64,000 bases of DNA from Aphelocoma coerulescens (lineage: Eukaryota > Chordata > Aves > Passeriformes > Corvidae): positions 77,766,555 to 77,830,554 of the forward strand of contig NC_091017.1 of assembly GCF_041296385.1 (NCBI RefSeq). The letters are read 5' to 3'. Below, piece by piece: positions 1-11,244 of this stretch. The notes below the pieces were generated by a model. That model made no database searches, was not told the origin of the DNA, and worked only from the letters and a program-made list of their open reading frames with translations. How positions within the stretch are numbered: position 1 is the first letter of the stretch; each line of letters starts with the position of its first letter. The translations under genes were made by a program, and so were the position numbers.

Positions 1-1100
1 AAGGCTTTGGGTTGGAAAAGGTCTGGAATCCCATCCCATTCCCGCCTCATCCGTGGGCAGGGACACCTCCCACCATCCCAGGTGGATCCAAGTTCATCCC
101 AGCCTGGCCTTGGGCACTGCCAGGGATCCAGGGGCAGCCCCAGCTGCTCTGGCAATTCCAGCCCAGCCCCTCCCCACCCTCCCAGCCAGCAATTCCTTCC
201 CAACATCCCAGCCCAAGCTCCCCTTTCCCACTGGGAAGCCATTCCCTGCCTCCTGGCCCTCCATGCCTTGGCCCCAGTCCCTCTGCAGCTCTCCTGGAGC
301 CCCTTTAGGCCCTGCAAGGGGCTCCCAGCTCTCCCTGGCTCCTTCCCTTCTCCAGGGCAACATTCCCAGCTCTCCCAGGCTGCCTCCATAGGGGCTCCAC
401 AATCCTGGAGCAGCTCCAGAACCTGCTCTGGCTTTGCTCCAGCAGCTCCACGTCCTCCAGGAGTTGGCATCTGGGAACTGGAAGCAGCTCTGCAGGTGGA
501 GCCTCACCTGAGCGGGGCACAGGAGCACAATTCCCACCTTTCCTGCTGCCCACGCTGTGGGATCAGCCCAGGACACAGGGATCTGTCCCGGGACACGTGG
601 ACCCCAAGTCCTTCTCCCAGGGCTGCTCCCACCACTCTCTTCACATCCTGGATCCGTGCCGGGATCGTCCTGCCCCTCCTGCCCACGGCCTCGCTGAGGT
701 CGGGACGCTCCCACCTCTCCAGGCTGTCCAGGTGACGCCGTCCCTTCCCTCCAGCTGGCATCCTGGCGTCACCTCCACCTTGCCAAGGGCGACCGACGCC
801 GGCGTCCTCGTCAGCGACACACAGCGCCCACCCCCATCCCCATCCCCGGTGCCAGCCAGACACGGAGCCGTTGCCAACTCCCGAGTGCCGCCATCCAGCC
901 CGGAGCGCTCCATCCAGGCAATCCCTTCTTCCAGGCCACGTGGGACAACGTCAAACGTCTCAAGTCGGCGGCGCCGCTCGCCGGGAATCGCCGGATCTCG
1001 TGGCTCTTCCAAGCGGAGGTCCCATCCAGCTCCCCCCCAGAACGGGACAGGGAACGGTTGGGAAGATGAACAAGGTCCAGCTCATCCCCGACCACCCAAC
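1..1100 (-). repeat. CR1 LINE fragment, 3' half, antisense
   Basis: The plus strand reads as the reverse complement of a CR1 3' region. It opens with the GGTTGGAAAAGGTC-type motif next to the CR1 3' terminus, then GGGACACCTCCCACC, CTTGGGCACTGCCAGGGATC, and CAGGCTGTCCAGGTGACGCC. It continues more weakly to a CACGTGGGACAACGTCAAAC stretch near 941, which resembles the CR1 reverse-transcriptase end. It lies in intron 2 of ZNF638. The family is recognised from memory of the consensus. The right boundary is approximate. Confidence 0.8.
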
Positions 1101-2556
1101 CGAGGCGAAACCAACGGGATTTGCGGAGCTGGAATTCCGAGGAATTCTTCCTTCTCTGCGATTCACGGACACAGCAGCTGGACGTTTTCCTCTTTCATTT
1201 TTTGGGATAAAAACCACCCAAACTCTCGGGGTTCTTCTGCAGCACGGCTGCTCCCATGAGGTGAGCACCGAACGCTTCCCGAAGGATGCGAATCCCGAGG
1301 CCAAGGGCAAGGAGCAGCTTTGGGAAGCTGCAGTGGGATCAGGATGCCTTGGGAACGCATCCCACGCTGCGGTGCCAGCGGGACAAGGATTGCCAACCTT
1401 TAACCCACCCCCAAAAGCTCCGACACAGGGCTCTGAGTGACACCATTTCCTTCCTTTTCCCCCTTAAAACGAGAGGAAAATTCCCAGTTAATTCATCCCA
1501 CTTTTCCCAAAGTGCTTTTTTCCCTTCATGAACCCCTCCCCACTTTGGTCTCCCTGCTCAGTTCCACCCACTTCTATTTTCAATCTTCCCTCCTGTTTCC
1601 CATTTCCCATCTCCTTAGCCCTCGGCGCTTCCCGAGGAAAAGGATCTGGGAATTTCGGGTTGTTTTTCCCCACACATCCATCCCCGGTTTTTAATCCCAT
1701 TTTGAATTCACAGCAGAAACAGAGCCTAAAATCGCCAGGATTTTGCCAAATCCCAAAAACCCCTCCCCCCAACAGCCTTTCCACACTTTGGAATTCAAAC
1801 GCATTAAACACTCATCCATCCATTATCCCGTGATTTTTACATGGCGTTTTTGACAGATCAAACCTTGGGCTTTTCCAGGAAAACCCACAGCTTTCCAAAC
1901 ATTTTCTAGCTCCCAATATCCACCATTTTTCCCCCTTCATTTCTTTTCCTTCCAAGCTGAAAACTCTCATCTCCTTCAAGGCTCGAGAGCCCGGCGGGAT
2001 GACCGGACGCTTCTCCCGCGTCCCTCCGAGCCAGCCTCCGGAATATTCAGCGCTGTCACCCAGACCGTTATTTGGAAGAGGAAATTTTGGGTTCTAAATG
2101 GGCTCTTTTGTTGTCAGGCACACTTTGGAGGAGGAGGAGGAGGAGGAAGGGGGGAGGGAATGAACACACGGACATCTCACCCTCCCCAAGACGTGATTTT
2201 AGTCCCCCCCCTCCCCACACGACACGGACGTTTCACTGCGCTGCTTGAGCTTTGCTTTTTGTCGTTCCAGACCCGCTGCAAAGCCAGACCCCGCTTTTTT
2301 AACACGAAAAAGCTGTTTCGAAAGAAAAGAAATTTAAAAACAAACAAACAAAAAAAAAAAAACAACCAAAAAACCAACAGGCAAAGCAACTCTGCAACGC
2401 AACCGGGAGCAGAACACGCTCTTACAATCATTTCTAGCACCATTCCCAACACTCAACCTTGGCGAGCAGCATCCCAATCCATGGGAATTCCCAGGGGAAA
2501 ACAATCTGCGCCAGGAAGTACCCACGCTTAGGGAATAATCTGGGAAAGCCACTCAC
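1101..2556 (-). other. ZNF638 intron 2, no gene seen
   Basis: Intronic sequence immediately downstream, on the minus strand, of the ZNF638 coding exon. It contains a short GGA-trinucleotide run near 2131-2151 and an A-rich stretch at 2335-2362. I looked for the next ZNF638 exon, which should continue the first matrin-type zinc finger, and did not find it, so it should lie left of this window. Nothing else is recognisable. Confidence 0.6.
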
Positions 2557-3984
2557 CTTCATATGAGTGCATTCAAGGTTACACAGAGAACACAAATGTG
2601 GGAATATTCGCGGCGACGTGGCATAGTAGTCGTTCATCATGGACGGGGTGGGCAGGCGTTTGCTCTTCTGGGAATCCGGGAACACGGGCAGCCAGGAGGC
2701 CTTCACCACCCCGAACGGGGATTTGATGGGCTCCCCGGCCTGGGAATGGAAGCTCTTGTGTCCCGCCGCGGTCCCGCCGGCGGCGCCGGGCCCAGGCTGG
2801 GAGCCGCCGGTCTCGCGCTGCTTCTGCTCGTGCTGGCTGATGGCGGCCAAGAGCCCGGCCGAGAAGGGCGGCGACGTCAAGGGCGGCAACACGTGCTGGG
2901 ACACGGGCGGCTGGACCAGCGGCGGCATCACCGGGGGCAGCATGGGCTGCGGCAGCGGCGTGGGCAGCAGCGCCGGCAGCATGGGCGGCAGCACCGGCGG
3001 CATGGGCGGCTGCGACACCGGCTTCACCGCCGGCAGCGCGGCGGGCGCGGTGGCGGCGCCGCACAGCACCGGCACCTTGGCCGGGGGCTCGGCCGGGAAA
3101 AACGACGGAGCGGGCGAGGAGTCGGCGGGAAAAGCCGGCAGCTTGATGAGCTCTTCCGCCGGGAACACGGCGTTGCACGGCACGCTGGGCGGCGGGACGG
3201 CCACCGGCACGCTCGGCTCCCGCTGGAATTCTTCCCTGCTCTCGGCGCTCGAGCCGTCGGGGTTGTAGACGCGCGCTTCCACCGGCTCCTCGGGCAGCGC
3301 CTCGGCGTTGTAGGTGCGGATCTCCAGCGGGTCCTCGGTGTAGCCGTACTTGCTGGCGTGGCCGTAGTCGATCACCTTGCCCTTGACGGCGGCGCCGCTG
3401 GTCTCGCCCACCGGCTCGTCCCCCCGGCTCGGAGCGTGCAGGCCGGGCACGGCGTGGCCCATCTTCCGGATGCGGATCTCCCGCAGGATCCGCGGCATGT
3501 TCTCGGGCGTCAGCTGGTCGTCGGGGTAGCGGCTCAGCTCCTCCAGGTCTTCATTGGACAGCCCGAAGCTCGCTAAAATGCTGGAGGCGCTTTCGGGCGT
3601 GTAGCGGTTCTGGGGGTTGGAATTCTGCTCCAAGACCGGCGCCGGGCCGGGCGGCTTCGGCCCGGCGCTCCCGGCGGGGCAGGGGCCGCTGTCCCAGAGG
3701 CTGGCGCGCGGGTCTCCCTTCTGCTCCTGGTGCAGGTTGGTCTTCTCCTTGACCTTCCTGGGGTCGGCCCTGTGCAGCGTGACGCGGACGTTGATCCTCT
3801 GGGAACCCGTCCACTGGAGCGCCTCCTGTCCCGAGAATCTCTGCGGCGCTCCTTGGGGCGTCGCGGGCGCGGGTTTCCTCGGCGGCCCCGCCGCGCCTCT
3901 GGCCCCGAAGGCTCCCGGGGGTTTGGTGCCCGACGGGTTGGGTCCTCTGGGCCTCGGGGGCAAGGTTCCTCTGGGGCTAAACAT
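2557..3984 (-). CDS. ZNF638: ZNF638 first large coding exon (N-terminal 476 codons)
   Basis: ZNF638 (NP220) is a large nuclear protein with matrin-type zinc fingers and RNA-recognition motifs. It binds cytidine-rich DNA and acts in splicing and transcription. The chosen ATG at 3984-3982 gives MFSPRGTLPPRPRGPNPSG, matching the start of mammalian ZNF638. About residues 160-200 carry ESASSILASFGLSNEDLEEL, followed by SRYPDDQLTPENMPRILREI, then VIDYGHASKYGYTEDPLEIR. These are hallmark blocks of the family. A long Pro/Val/Met-rich low-complexity stretch follows. The end reads SPFGVVKASWLP, then MMNDYYATSPRIFPHLCSLC, the first half of a matrin-type C2H2 finger. The exon stops at AAG followed by the donor GTGAGT (2556-2551), in phase 0. 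The second His pair of the finger must come from the next exon, outside the window. The open frame past 2557 is intron read-through. Confidence 0.93.
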
Positions 3985-4186
3985 TGCGTCTTTCAGCAAT
4001 GCCTGGCGGAAGCCAGCACGGGGAGGTGCCGGCCCGCCGCTGGCAGCCGAGGACAAGTGCTGGAGAGCCAAGTGGGTCTTAATTTGGGCAAGCTGAAAAG
4101 GAGGAGGGCCCAACACAAAGGGGCTGGCAAGGCCAAGGTTCAGGGAATTCACAAGTGGTGCGAAACTTTCCAAGAACAACACAAAG
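3985..4186 (-). other. ZNF638: 5' part of ZNF638 exon 2: UTR or N-terminal extension
   Basis: The exon probably begins at 4186, after a good acceptor: the minus strand reads CTTGTCTTTTAACTTGCAG just before it. The 202 bases up to the orthologous ATG are open in the same frame. They encode a segment with PPPFQLAQIKTHLALQHL and, nearer the ATG, FRQALLKDAM. In mammals I recall this as 5' UTR, yet the peptide resembles an N-terminal block of the related protein RBM20. No in-frame ATG occurs upstream inside this exon, so a coding role would need a start in an earlier exon. Confidence 0.55.
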
Positions 4187-4971
4187 CTGCAAGTTAAAAG
4201 ACAAGGATTAGATGGGTCATCTTTGGCATGCGCTCACAGCGGCGTCTGCGACGGTGAGCAAAACAACCCGAGGCACGACAGCGGGGTTCTGGCACGACAG
4301 CTTAAAGCACTCAAAATGCCCAGGAAAAGGTTTGCTTTCACCGCGTGGAATCTTAAAATCTAGAGAACGGGAGGTTAACCAACGAGCTCAAACCCAACAA
4401 GGGCCCGGGGAACGCGACCGGCGGCGACGCTTGCAACAGCGTCGCTGCAAACCTGGCAGTTCTCTTCTCGGTGACAACAGAGTTTGGGTTTAATTACAGT
4501 GAATTTTAGGAGCAGCAAGGCAAAGCATGAATAAAAACCCTGTCTGGAGGCTGGCGAGGGATGAGTTGGAAGTGAAACCATCTACGTGGAGAACTCAAAC
4601 CAGTTACGACTCGGTGGAGCTGAGCCGAGGCCGGAGCAGTTTCCAGGAGGACACTCCCATGGCCGCTCTCATGGGTGAAGAGCAAACCCTGCAAGGATTC
4701 ACAGGGTGGGATGAGAGGCTGGAATTCTGTGGGTAGAAAATAATCCGGTCTCCCAGATGTTAAGAGCTTAAAGCGGAAGGGGCGTGAAACGAGAGAGGAG
4801 GGAAATCGTACAGGAACCAACGGCAACAACAACGAGGAAATATCCGCACACCAAAAAGCACCGTGGCCAAGGGGAGTGGGGCTTAGTTTGGGTGAAAACA
4901 CTGAGAATTCGGGAATGAAGGTACAAACACAGGGAGAGTAAAATTAAGACACCACAGAGACGGGGAAATAG

Positions 4972-5090
4972 AATCCCAGAGCGGTTTGGGCTGGAAAAGA
5001 AACCTTCAAGCCCATCTCATTCCACCTCCCGTTATCCCAGGTTGCTCCAAGCCCCGTCCAAGCAGGCCAGGGATGGAGATGGAGAGCGGA
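4972..5090 (-). repeat. CR1 LINE 3'-end fragment, antisense
   Basis: It contains GGTTTGGGCTGGAAAAGAAA, then CAAGCCCATCTCATTCCACC, a short gap, and CCAAGCCCCGTCCAAGCAGG, then CCAGGGATGG. This is the order of the antisense CR1 3' tail. It is only about 120 bp long. Confidence 0.75.
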
Positions 5091-5327
5091 GCAGCGAAAC
5101 ACCACAACAGCAGCAAAGTCCTTGTCCAGCAGCTCCTCGGGGGCCGAGCGGGGACACCGGGAATCCGGGATTGAGGGCGAGGACAAAGCAACAGCCACGA
5201 CATCAGCACCATCCTCATTCCCAAGCCCATCCCGAAGCAGGAAAACCCCGAACCCGGCAATTCCTCGTTTCCCCCTGTCCATCAGTTGGCTCCCAGAACT
5301 GGACTCTTCTCACAGCAACACATGAAG

Positions 5328-5415
5328 CTTTCCCAGTTTTCCCAGGAGTTTTCTCAGGAGTTTTCCCAGGAGTTTTCTCAGGAGTTTTCCCAGGAGTTTT
5401 CCCAGGAGTTTTCCC
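5328..5415 (+). repeat. 12-bp minisatellite TTTTCCCAGGAG, about 7 units
   Basis: Consecutive units alternate TTTTCCCAGGAG and TTTTCTCAGGAG, with a clean 12-bp period. It lies in ZNF638 intron 1. Confidence 0.9.
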
Positions 5416-6234
5416 AGCGCTGAATTCCGGCGGCGCCGCGGTTCTCGTCTCGCCGGCGCCGGCGCGGGGTTTTCTTTTCCGAGCCCGTGGAAGCTGACTC
5501 CGGGTGGAAGCTCTTCCACGAGCGGTGCTGCCTCTCCCGGGGCCTCACAACGCCGAAGGTTTGAGGAGCACAACCCAGGCGAGGGAGAGGAGGATTTCCC
5601 AGCGCGATTCCTGGGGTTTGGTCCCATCCGGGTGCGAGTTCCAGCAGGAATGATTTCACTTGAAGCAAGCACAAAGTGCTCAGGCCCAGGAGAAACAGGA
5701 ATCCTAGGAATCCTCTCCAAGCAAACACCCAGAGAGCCACAAGGACCAGATTCCCACCAGCCAGCATTCCTAAAAATCCGGCCTCTCAGCCCGGATTCCT
5801 CCTCCCTCCACAAATTAAATTGGGTTTCAACAGGAACTGCAGGTGAGGCTGTTTGTTCCAGAGGGTTTCCAAAGAGATGGGAACCAACATTCCCCATGTC
5901 ACCTCCTGCCTTTCCATTTGGGTTTTCTCTGGAATTCCCAGCACCGGAGGGCAAAAATTCCCTCCGAGCCCATCCCTGTGGGAAGCAGCGGGAGGGGGAA
6001 CGCTCCCAAAGGCACCCAGCACCAGGACAACCACGAATGGATCAGCAGAGCCAATCTGGAACATCACCAACCTTAATTCCAGGGCTCAGGAATGTCCCGG
6101 AGCAGGGAAAGAACCCAAATTTCCGTCGGATGAGTTTTTACTTCTCCAGGTATTTTCACACGGACACCTGGGAGCTGGGAAGCTCCCACAGCACGATCGG
6201 GAATCACAACTCACCTCTGCAAACCTCAGCTCAT

Positions 6235-6365
6235 CCGATGGTGATCCAGCCTGGAAGGGGCTCGGAGCAACCTGGTCCACGGGAAATGTCCCTGTCCATG
6301 GCAAGGGGTGGCACTGGATGGGATTGGAGGTCCCTTCCCACCCAAACCAGTTTGGGAATCTTAGG
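6235..6365 (+). repeat. CR1 LINE 3'-end fragment, sense
   Basis: It carries GCAACCTGGTCCACGGGAAA, then TGTCCCTGTCCATGGCAAGG, and ends AGGTCCCTTCCCACCCAAAC. This is the sense-orientation CR1 3' terminus without the terminal octamer repeats. Confidence 0.8.
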
Positions 6366-6609
6366 GAGGGCCGCAGCCGAGGAGCTCCTGAGCGACCTTT
6401 CCAAAAGAAATGCTGGAAATGCTGTCTAAGGAAATTCCAAGATGATGGAAAACAATGGTCTGGAGATATCAGGGAGAGCCTCACCTTCCTCTTCCAGGCT
6501 GCTTTCTTTGGGAAGCGTCCAACCCTTGGAATTGCCGCTGCTGGGACCGGGACACCGCAGCAGGGACCCAGCTCTGAGCTGGGGCTGCAGCGACGCGGAA
6601 CGGAAATCG

Positions 6610-7060
6610 GGCGGAATCCTGGGATGCTTTGGCTTGGGAGAGACCTCAAAGCCCATCCAGGGGCACCTCCCACTATCCCAGCTGGATCCAAGTCCATCCC
6701 AGCCTGGCCTTGGGCACTGCCAGGGATCCAGGGGCAGCCCCAGCTGCTCTGGCAATTCCAGCCCAGCCCCTCCCCACCCTCCCAGCCAGCAATTCCTTCC
6801 CAACATCCCAGCCCAAGCTCCCCTTTCCCACTGGGAAGCCATTCCCTGCCTCCTGGCCCTCCAGCCCTTGGCCCCAGTCCCTCTGCAGCTCTCCTGGAGC
6901 CCCTTTAGGCCCTGCAAGGGGCTCCCAGCTCTCCCTGGCTCCTTCCCTTCTCCAGGGCAACATTCCCAGCTCTCCCAGCCTGATCCAGCCCTTGGAGCAC
7001 CTCCACGCTCCAAGGACCTTCTCCCAAGCCCACCGTGCTTCGCTGATCCCTGGGAACAGC
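6610..7060 (-). repeat. CR1 LINE 3' fragment, antisense
   Basis: It is nearly collinear with bases 60-380 of this window, sharing CTTGGGCACTGCCAGGGATC, CAGCAATTCCTTCCCAACAT and GGCAACATTCCCAGCTCTCC. It starts at a TTTGGCTTGGGAGAGACCTC-type CR1 end. It belongs to the same CR1 subfamily as the copies near 11.9, 20.2 and 21.6 kb. Confidence 0.85.
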
Positions 7061-7299
7061 AATCCCAGAACTCCAGAGCACAACGGAAAAGCCAAACGAT
7101 GCCTTCCTTGCTTTCCCTTCAACTTCCCGCCTCCGTTTTTCCAGCCTTCCCAATAGGGGCTGAGAAATGGAAATGTTGGGATTTTAAATCCTCCCTGGTG
7201 CTTGCAAGGCTCTGCTGCACGTGCAGGAAGAGACAGGCACAGATCCGGAGCGAGAATTCCCACACGGAGCTCAAAGAAGGCAAAGGAAAGCCTGACCTG

Positions 7300-7570
7300 C
7301 CACAGGCCAGAATCCCAGGATTATTCAGGCTGGGAAAGATCTCCGGGATCAGCGAGTCCAAGCTGTGCCCGATCCACACCTCGGCACAAGGAATTCCTTG
7401 GGCACCTCCAGGGATGGGCACTCCAAAGCTCCCTGGGAACTTCCAAGGCCTGGCCACCCTTTCCATGAGGAAATTCCTACTGATGTCCAACCTGAGCCTC
7501 CCCTGGCACAGCCGGAGGCCGTTCCCTCTCCTCCTGTCCCTGTTCCCTGGGATAAGATCCCAATTCCCTC
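7300..7570 (-). repeat. Older CR1 fragment of a different subfamily
   Basis: The order GGGATCAGCGAGTCCAAGCT, CACCTCCAGGGATGGGCACT, then CCACCCTTTCCATGAGGAAA and TTCCTACTGATGTCCAACCT follows another avian CR1 3' consensus. It is more diverged than the other copies. The assignment rests on recalled consensus. Confidence 0.65.
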
Positions 7571-10500
7571 TCCCCAGCCAGGAGAGCCAGAAGGTCCCCC
7601 CGGAGCCTCCTTTCCTCCAGGAACCTCAGGAGAAGCTGGAAGTGGATTTCTCCCGTTACACGAAGATTTACCCGAAGGGCAATTCCAGGAGGAGAATTTC
7701 CCGATTTCTCCCTAGAAACAGCAAGGAATTTTCAGGCTCTGTGCTACAGAAAGGCGGAACCAGAGCCCTGCCATGCCTGGGAAGCTGCTGGGCCTTCCCA
7801 AGAGCTGCTCCACAAGTGCCCCATATCCACACGGACGGCACCACGTCCGATCCCAAAAGCTGCATCTCTTCTGGAGCATCCCTGATCTTCCTTTGGTTGA
7901 TGGCAACATCTTGGAAGGTTCTGGAAGGAGCTGGATTCTCCTCCTCCTCCTCCTCCTCCTCCTCCCTGGGCTGCCCAACCCCACGACGGCGTCGGTGTCC
8001 GGAGGGCGCCGTGGATCCTTTCCCGTGGCCAATTCCTCATCCCGCTCCTGCCACGGCAGCCCAGATGTTCCAGCATGGAGGTCAGCAGCTGGGCGAGGCA
8101 TTCCCAGCCCTTTTCCTGCAGCTGGGAATTCTCTGCCGTGATTCTTTGGGATGGCCCTGGCCAGCACGACGTTCCCTGGATCTCTGGAAATCTGGGATCG
8201 TCACCTCCAGACTTCCCTTTGGCGGCACGAGCCCACCTCGAGGGGACATCCCCGTTCCAGCAGGAGGCTCCTGGATTTTTGGGGTTATCCACGGTGTCTG
8301 TCCGTGTTATCCCTCGATCCTGGGATCCTCCAGCTCCTCCAGCACGGCCCAAACCCAGCAGAGCACAACAGAGCACAACAGAGCCGGCTGCTCTGCCGTT
8401 CCAGCACCTGCCTGCTCAGGCAAAACAAATTCCCGGGATTTTAGAGGTGAAAGTGGCTCCTGCCACCCCTCCCTGGACACATTCCTGCTGCCAGCTCCAG
8501 ATCCAGCAGGATCTCAGCTGGGATCGCTGCACTGGGAACTCAAAGAGCCAGGATCATCACTGGGAATGTTCTGGTCACACCAGGAGCTGGGATCTGTCCT
8601 GGAGGAGGAGGAGGAGGAGGAAGGCAGACCAGTTGTTCACCTCCAGGGAATGCTCCTGGAGCACCTGGATAATGGGAATAGAGGCCAAATCCCAGCCCGA
8701 TACCTCGGGTTTGCCAGGAAAAAGAGCCCAGCAAAGGCTGAGCTGGAATTGCAAAGCCTGAAGGAAGCAGATCCCAAAAGGAAGCAGGGAGGGAAAGGAA
8801 GCTCTTGGATAAGAAAATTCCTGGGATGAGATGGAACCACGGAGAAGGAAAGGGAGGCAAAGCCCAAGCAAAGTCACTCCTCTCACTCCACGCACTCCTG
8901 GAAGCCAAACTGCCCCTTTCTGCCCCTCCTCCATCCCAGTTTTTCCATGGAGAAGGACACTGCAGGTATGGAACATCCCGTGAGGGGCTCCAGGCTGCAG
9001 CTCTGCCCCTCCCCAGCCCAGGAAAAGCCCAACCTTGGCCAAACTCAGCTCCCAAATGCCAAACACAACTCCCAGGAAAACTTAACTCCATCCCTGCCCG
9101 AGCAGAACATCAACACCAGCCGTGGAATCCATGGAAACACTCCCAAAACTCTGCCCCGTGCCAGCCTTAGAGGCAGGAAGTTTCTATCCAACCACACCAC
9201 CACCAACAAAAACGAACCAGGACAAGCTTTTTTGGGCAGGAATTCCTGCAGCAGGCCCAAAATTGGGCATTTCAGCACCGGGAATCCTCCTGAAATTCCA
9301 CTTCCGGAGCAGCAGAGTTTGAGAAAGAAACGGGAACACCAGCAGGCAGGACAAACACTGCCACTTCTGCCCCGAATTCCATCCCCCCCAAAAAAAAGAA
9401 AAACCAAGCCCAAATTCCAGGCAGAATGTTGAACTTGGTGGCAAGGAAGGAGGAGAAGAGGTTTTATTTACCTTCAAGTTGGGAAAGCCAAAAGGCAAAC
9501 AAAGATCTCAGTGCTGGTCCTCACACCCAGACGAGCTCATCTGGCAGCAAAAACAAGCCCCAGCCCCAAATTGGGGGAGAAAAAGAGGGAAGAGAAGGGA
9601 TCCAGCAGGATTTGGGAACCCCCCAGCCTCGGATAAACACGCTCAGTTCCAGCAGAATTTGGGGAAGGGGAGGTTGGGCTGGTCCCTTCCATCCCCACAG
9701 CCCGGGAGCCAGAGGGATGGTGGAGTTGTGGTGGATTTAAATCAGGGAAAAAGGGGGAAAAATAATAAATAATAACGAAATTCGGGATACTCCTTGTCCC
9801 CAGAGAGAGGCTTGTCCCAGGGAAAAATCGTGAGCTCATCTCAGATCCACCCTCTCCAATCCTCACAGCAGCTGATTTCACACCACAGACAGGAGGCAAA
9901 AATAAAAAACCCCAAACTTACAACGTTTAAACATCAATTCTGGGCTGGGATGAGATTTTGGAGGGGGTTGGTCTGGCTTCTGAGCCAAAAAAACCCCCCA
10001 ATTTTAGGTAAATACTCTTAGAAAGAATCGCCTGAAAAGAGATTTTTCTTAAAAAAAAAAAAAAAAAAAGAACAACGCAGAGAATATTTCTGGTTTAAAA
10101 AACCACTAAAAATATCGAAGCAGCCCGTACCTAAATTGCATTAAAAAAAGGTTAAATCCCCCCAAAAGACGAGGTGCCTGCAAACCACGGGATGCTACAG
10201 AGCCCTGACACTTGGCTTTAGATTAAAACCCCTTTTTTTTCGGGTATTTCGCCCGATTCAAATTATTTATTCTCTTTCCAAAGTGAAACCAAGAGGGAAA
10301 AGCCGCCTTTTTCACCCCAAACCACGAAGAGGCGCCTGAGGTCAGGCCCTGAGGTGAAAACCCAACCTGAGGCTGGTACTGCTCTATTTAGGGCCAACTT
10401 AAACCCAAAACCCCACAACTCCCAGCCCGTTGTTTGAACGTAAAACCGCGGATTTTACGGATTTAAAGATTTGATTGCGGGCTAAATTAAGGCTCTGAGT

Positions 10501-10916
10501 GTTGGGGGATAGAGGGAGGGCCAGAGAGCGACGGGAGGGCTTCCCTCGTTTAAAGCCGTGATTGAAATGGATAAAAAAAAAAAAAAAAAAAAGCAGCTTT
10601 AAATCCACGCCGGCTATAAAATGAGGCGAATCCGTGCTGGGGTTGCGGTTGCGCTGCAGGTCGGTGGTTACCGGGCGGCTTTATCCGCGTGCCGGAGCAG
10701 AAAGGATAAAGGCTGAAGGATTAATCATCAAGGGGATAAAAGATAAGGAACAAAGGAGAAGAGATAAAAGAGAAAGGATAAACACCCACAGCCCGGGACT
10801 CGCCGTGAGGGCCCCTCAGCCGGCCGCCCTCCCCTCCCCTCCCCCCTCACAGCCGCCATTACATGCGTCCCCTCAGCCCCCTCCGCGCCGAGCGCCGGCC
10901 GCCTCCCGCCTCCTAC

Positions 10917-11150
10917 CTCGGCCGGCACGCAACCGCCGCTCTCCCCGCGTCCCCCGCCGCCGGGATGAGCCGGGAGGGTCGAGAAGAACCCCCCAAAACC
11001 ACCGGGGAAAGCGCCGGCAGCGGCGGGGAAAGCGCCGGCAGCGGCGCGCGGAGGGACACGGCGCGGAGGGCGCACTGCGGCTGCGCGGACGGAGCGCGGG
11101 GTCAAAGCCCGCGGCGTGCGCACGGCGGAGCGTTGGGGGGGGAACTGCGC
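10917..11150 (-). other. ZNF638: Candidate noncoding exon 1 of ZNF638
   Basis: The minus strand has a plausible 5' splice site, CCGAG followed by GTAGGA, with the exon ending at 10917 inside the CpG island. It would pair with the acceptor before 4186. The right edge (transcription start) is a guess near the NRF1 site. Other donors in the island cannot be excluded. Confidence 0.35.
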
Positions 11151-11217
11151 ATGCGCGCCGTGTGCAAAAGGGGAGCCGGCCCTCGGCGCGGGGCATGCTG
11201 GGAGTTTCCCCCCCCCC

Positions 11218-11225
11218 TATATAAG
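11218..11225 (+). promoter_or_regulatory. TATA box TATATAAG pointing right
   Basis: A canonical TATA element follows a C-run and precedes GCGCGGTGCCGGCGCG, with a start site expected near 11250. It points away from ZNF638, so it would drive a plus-strand transcript. Confidence 0.6.
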
Positions 11226-11244
11226 CGCGGTGCCGGCGCGCGCC

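Larger units (their letters stand above)
4187..10916 (-). other. ZNF638 intron 1
   Basis: Sequence between the coding exon and the CpG-island promoter. It contains the CR1 fragments and the small array listed separately. The remaining stretches (about 4190-4970, 5420-6230 and 7570-10000) show no recognisable exon. Short CTC and GAG runs sit at 7940-7965 and 8602-8620. The part from about 9900 to 10620 turns AT-richer and holds two A-runs (about 10052-10068 and 10574-10592). Confidence 0.55.

Noticed and set aside
2563..3576. 337-codon plus-strand frame opposite ZNF638
   Set aside because: It is the antisense of a GC-rich, Pro/Ala-coding exon; no family similarity, while the minus strand matches ZNF638 closely.
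6442..8829. 795-codon plus-strand frame
   Set aside because: It passes through a CR1 fragment in antisense and low-complexity CTC runs; no conserved domain, and sits in ZNF638 intron 1.
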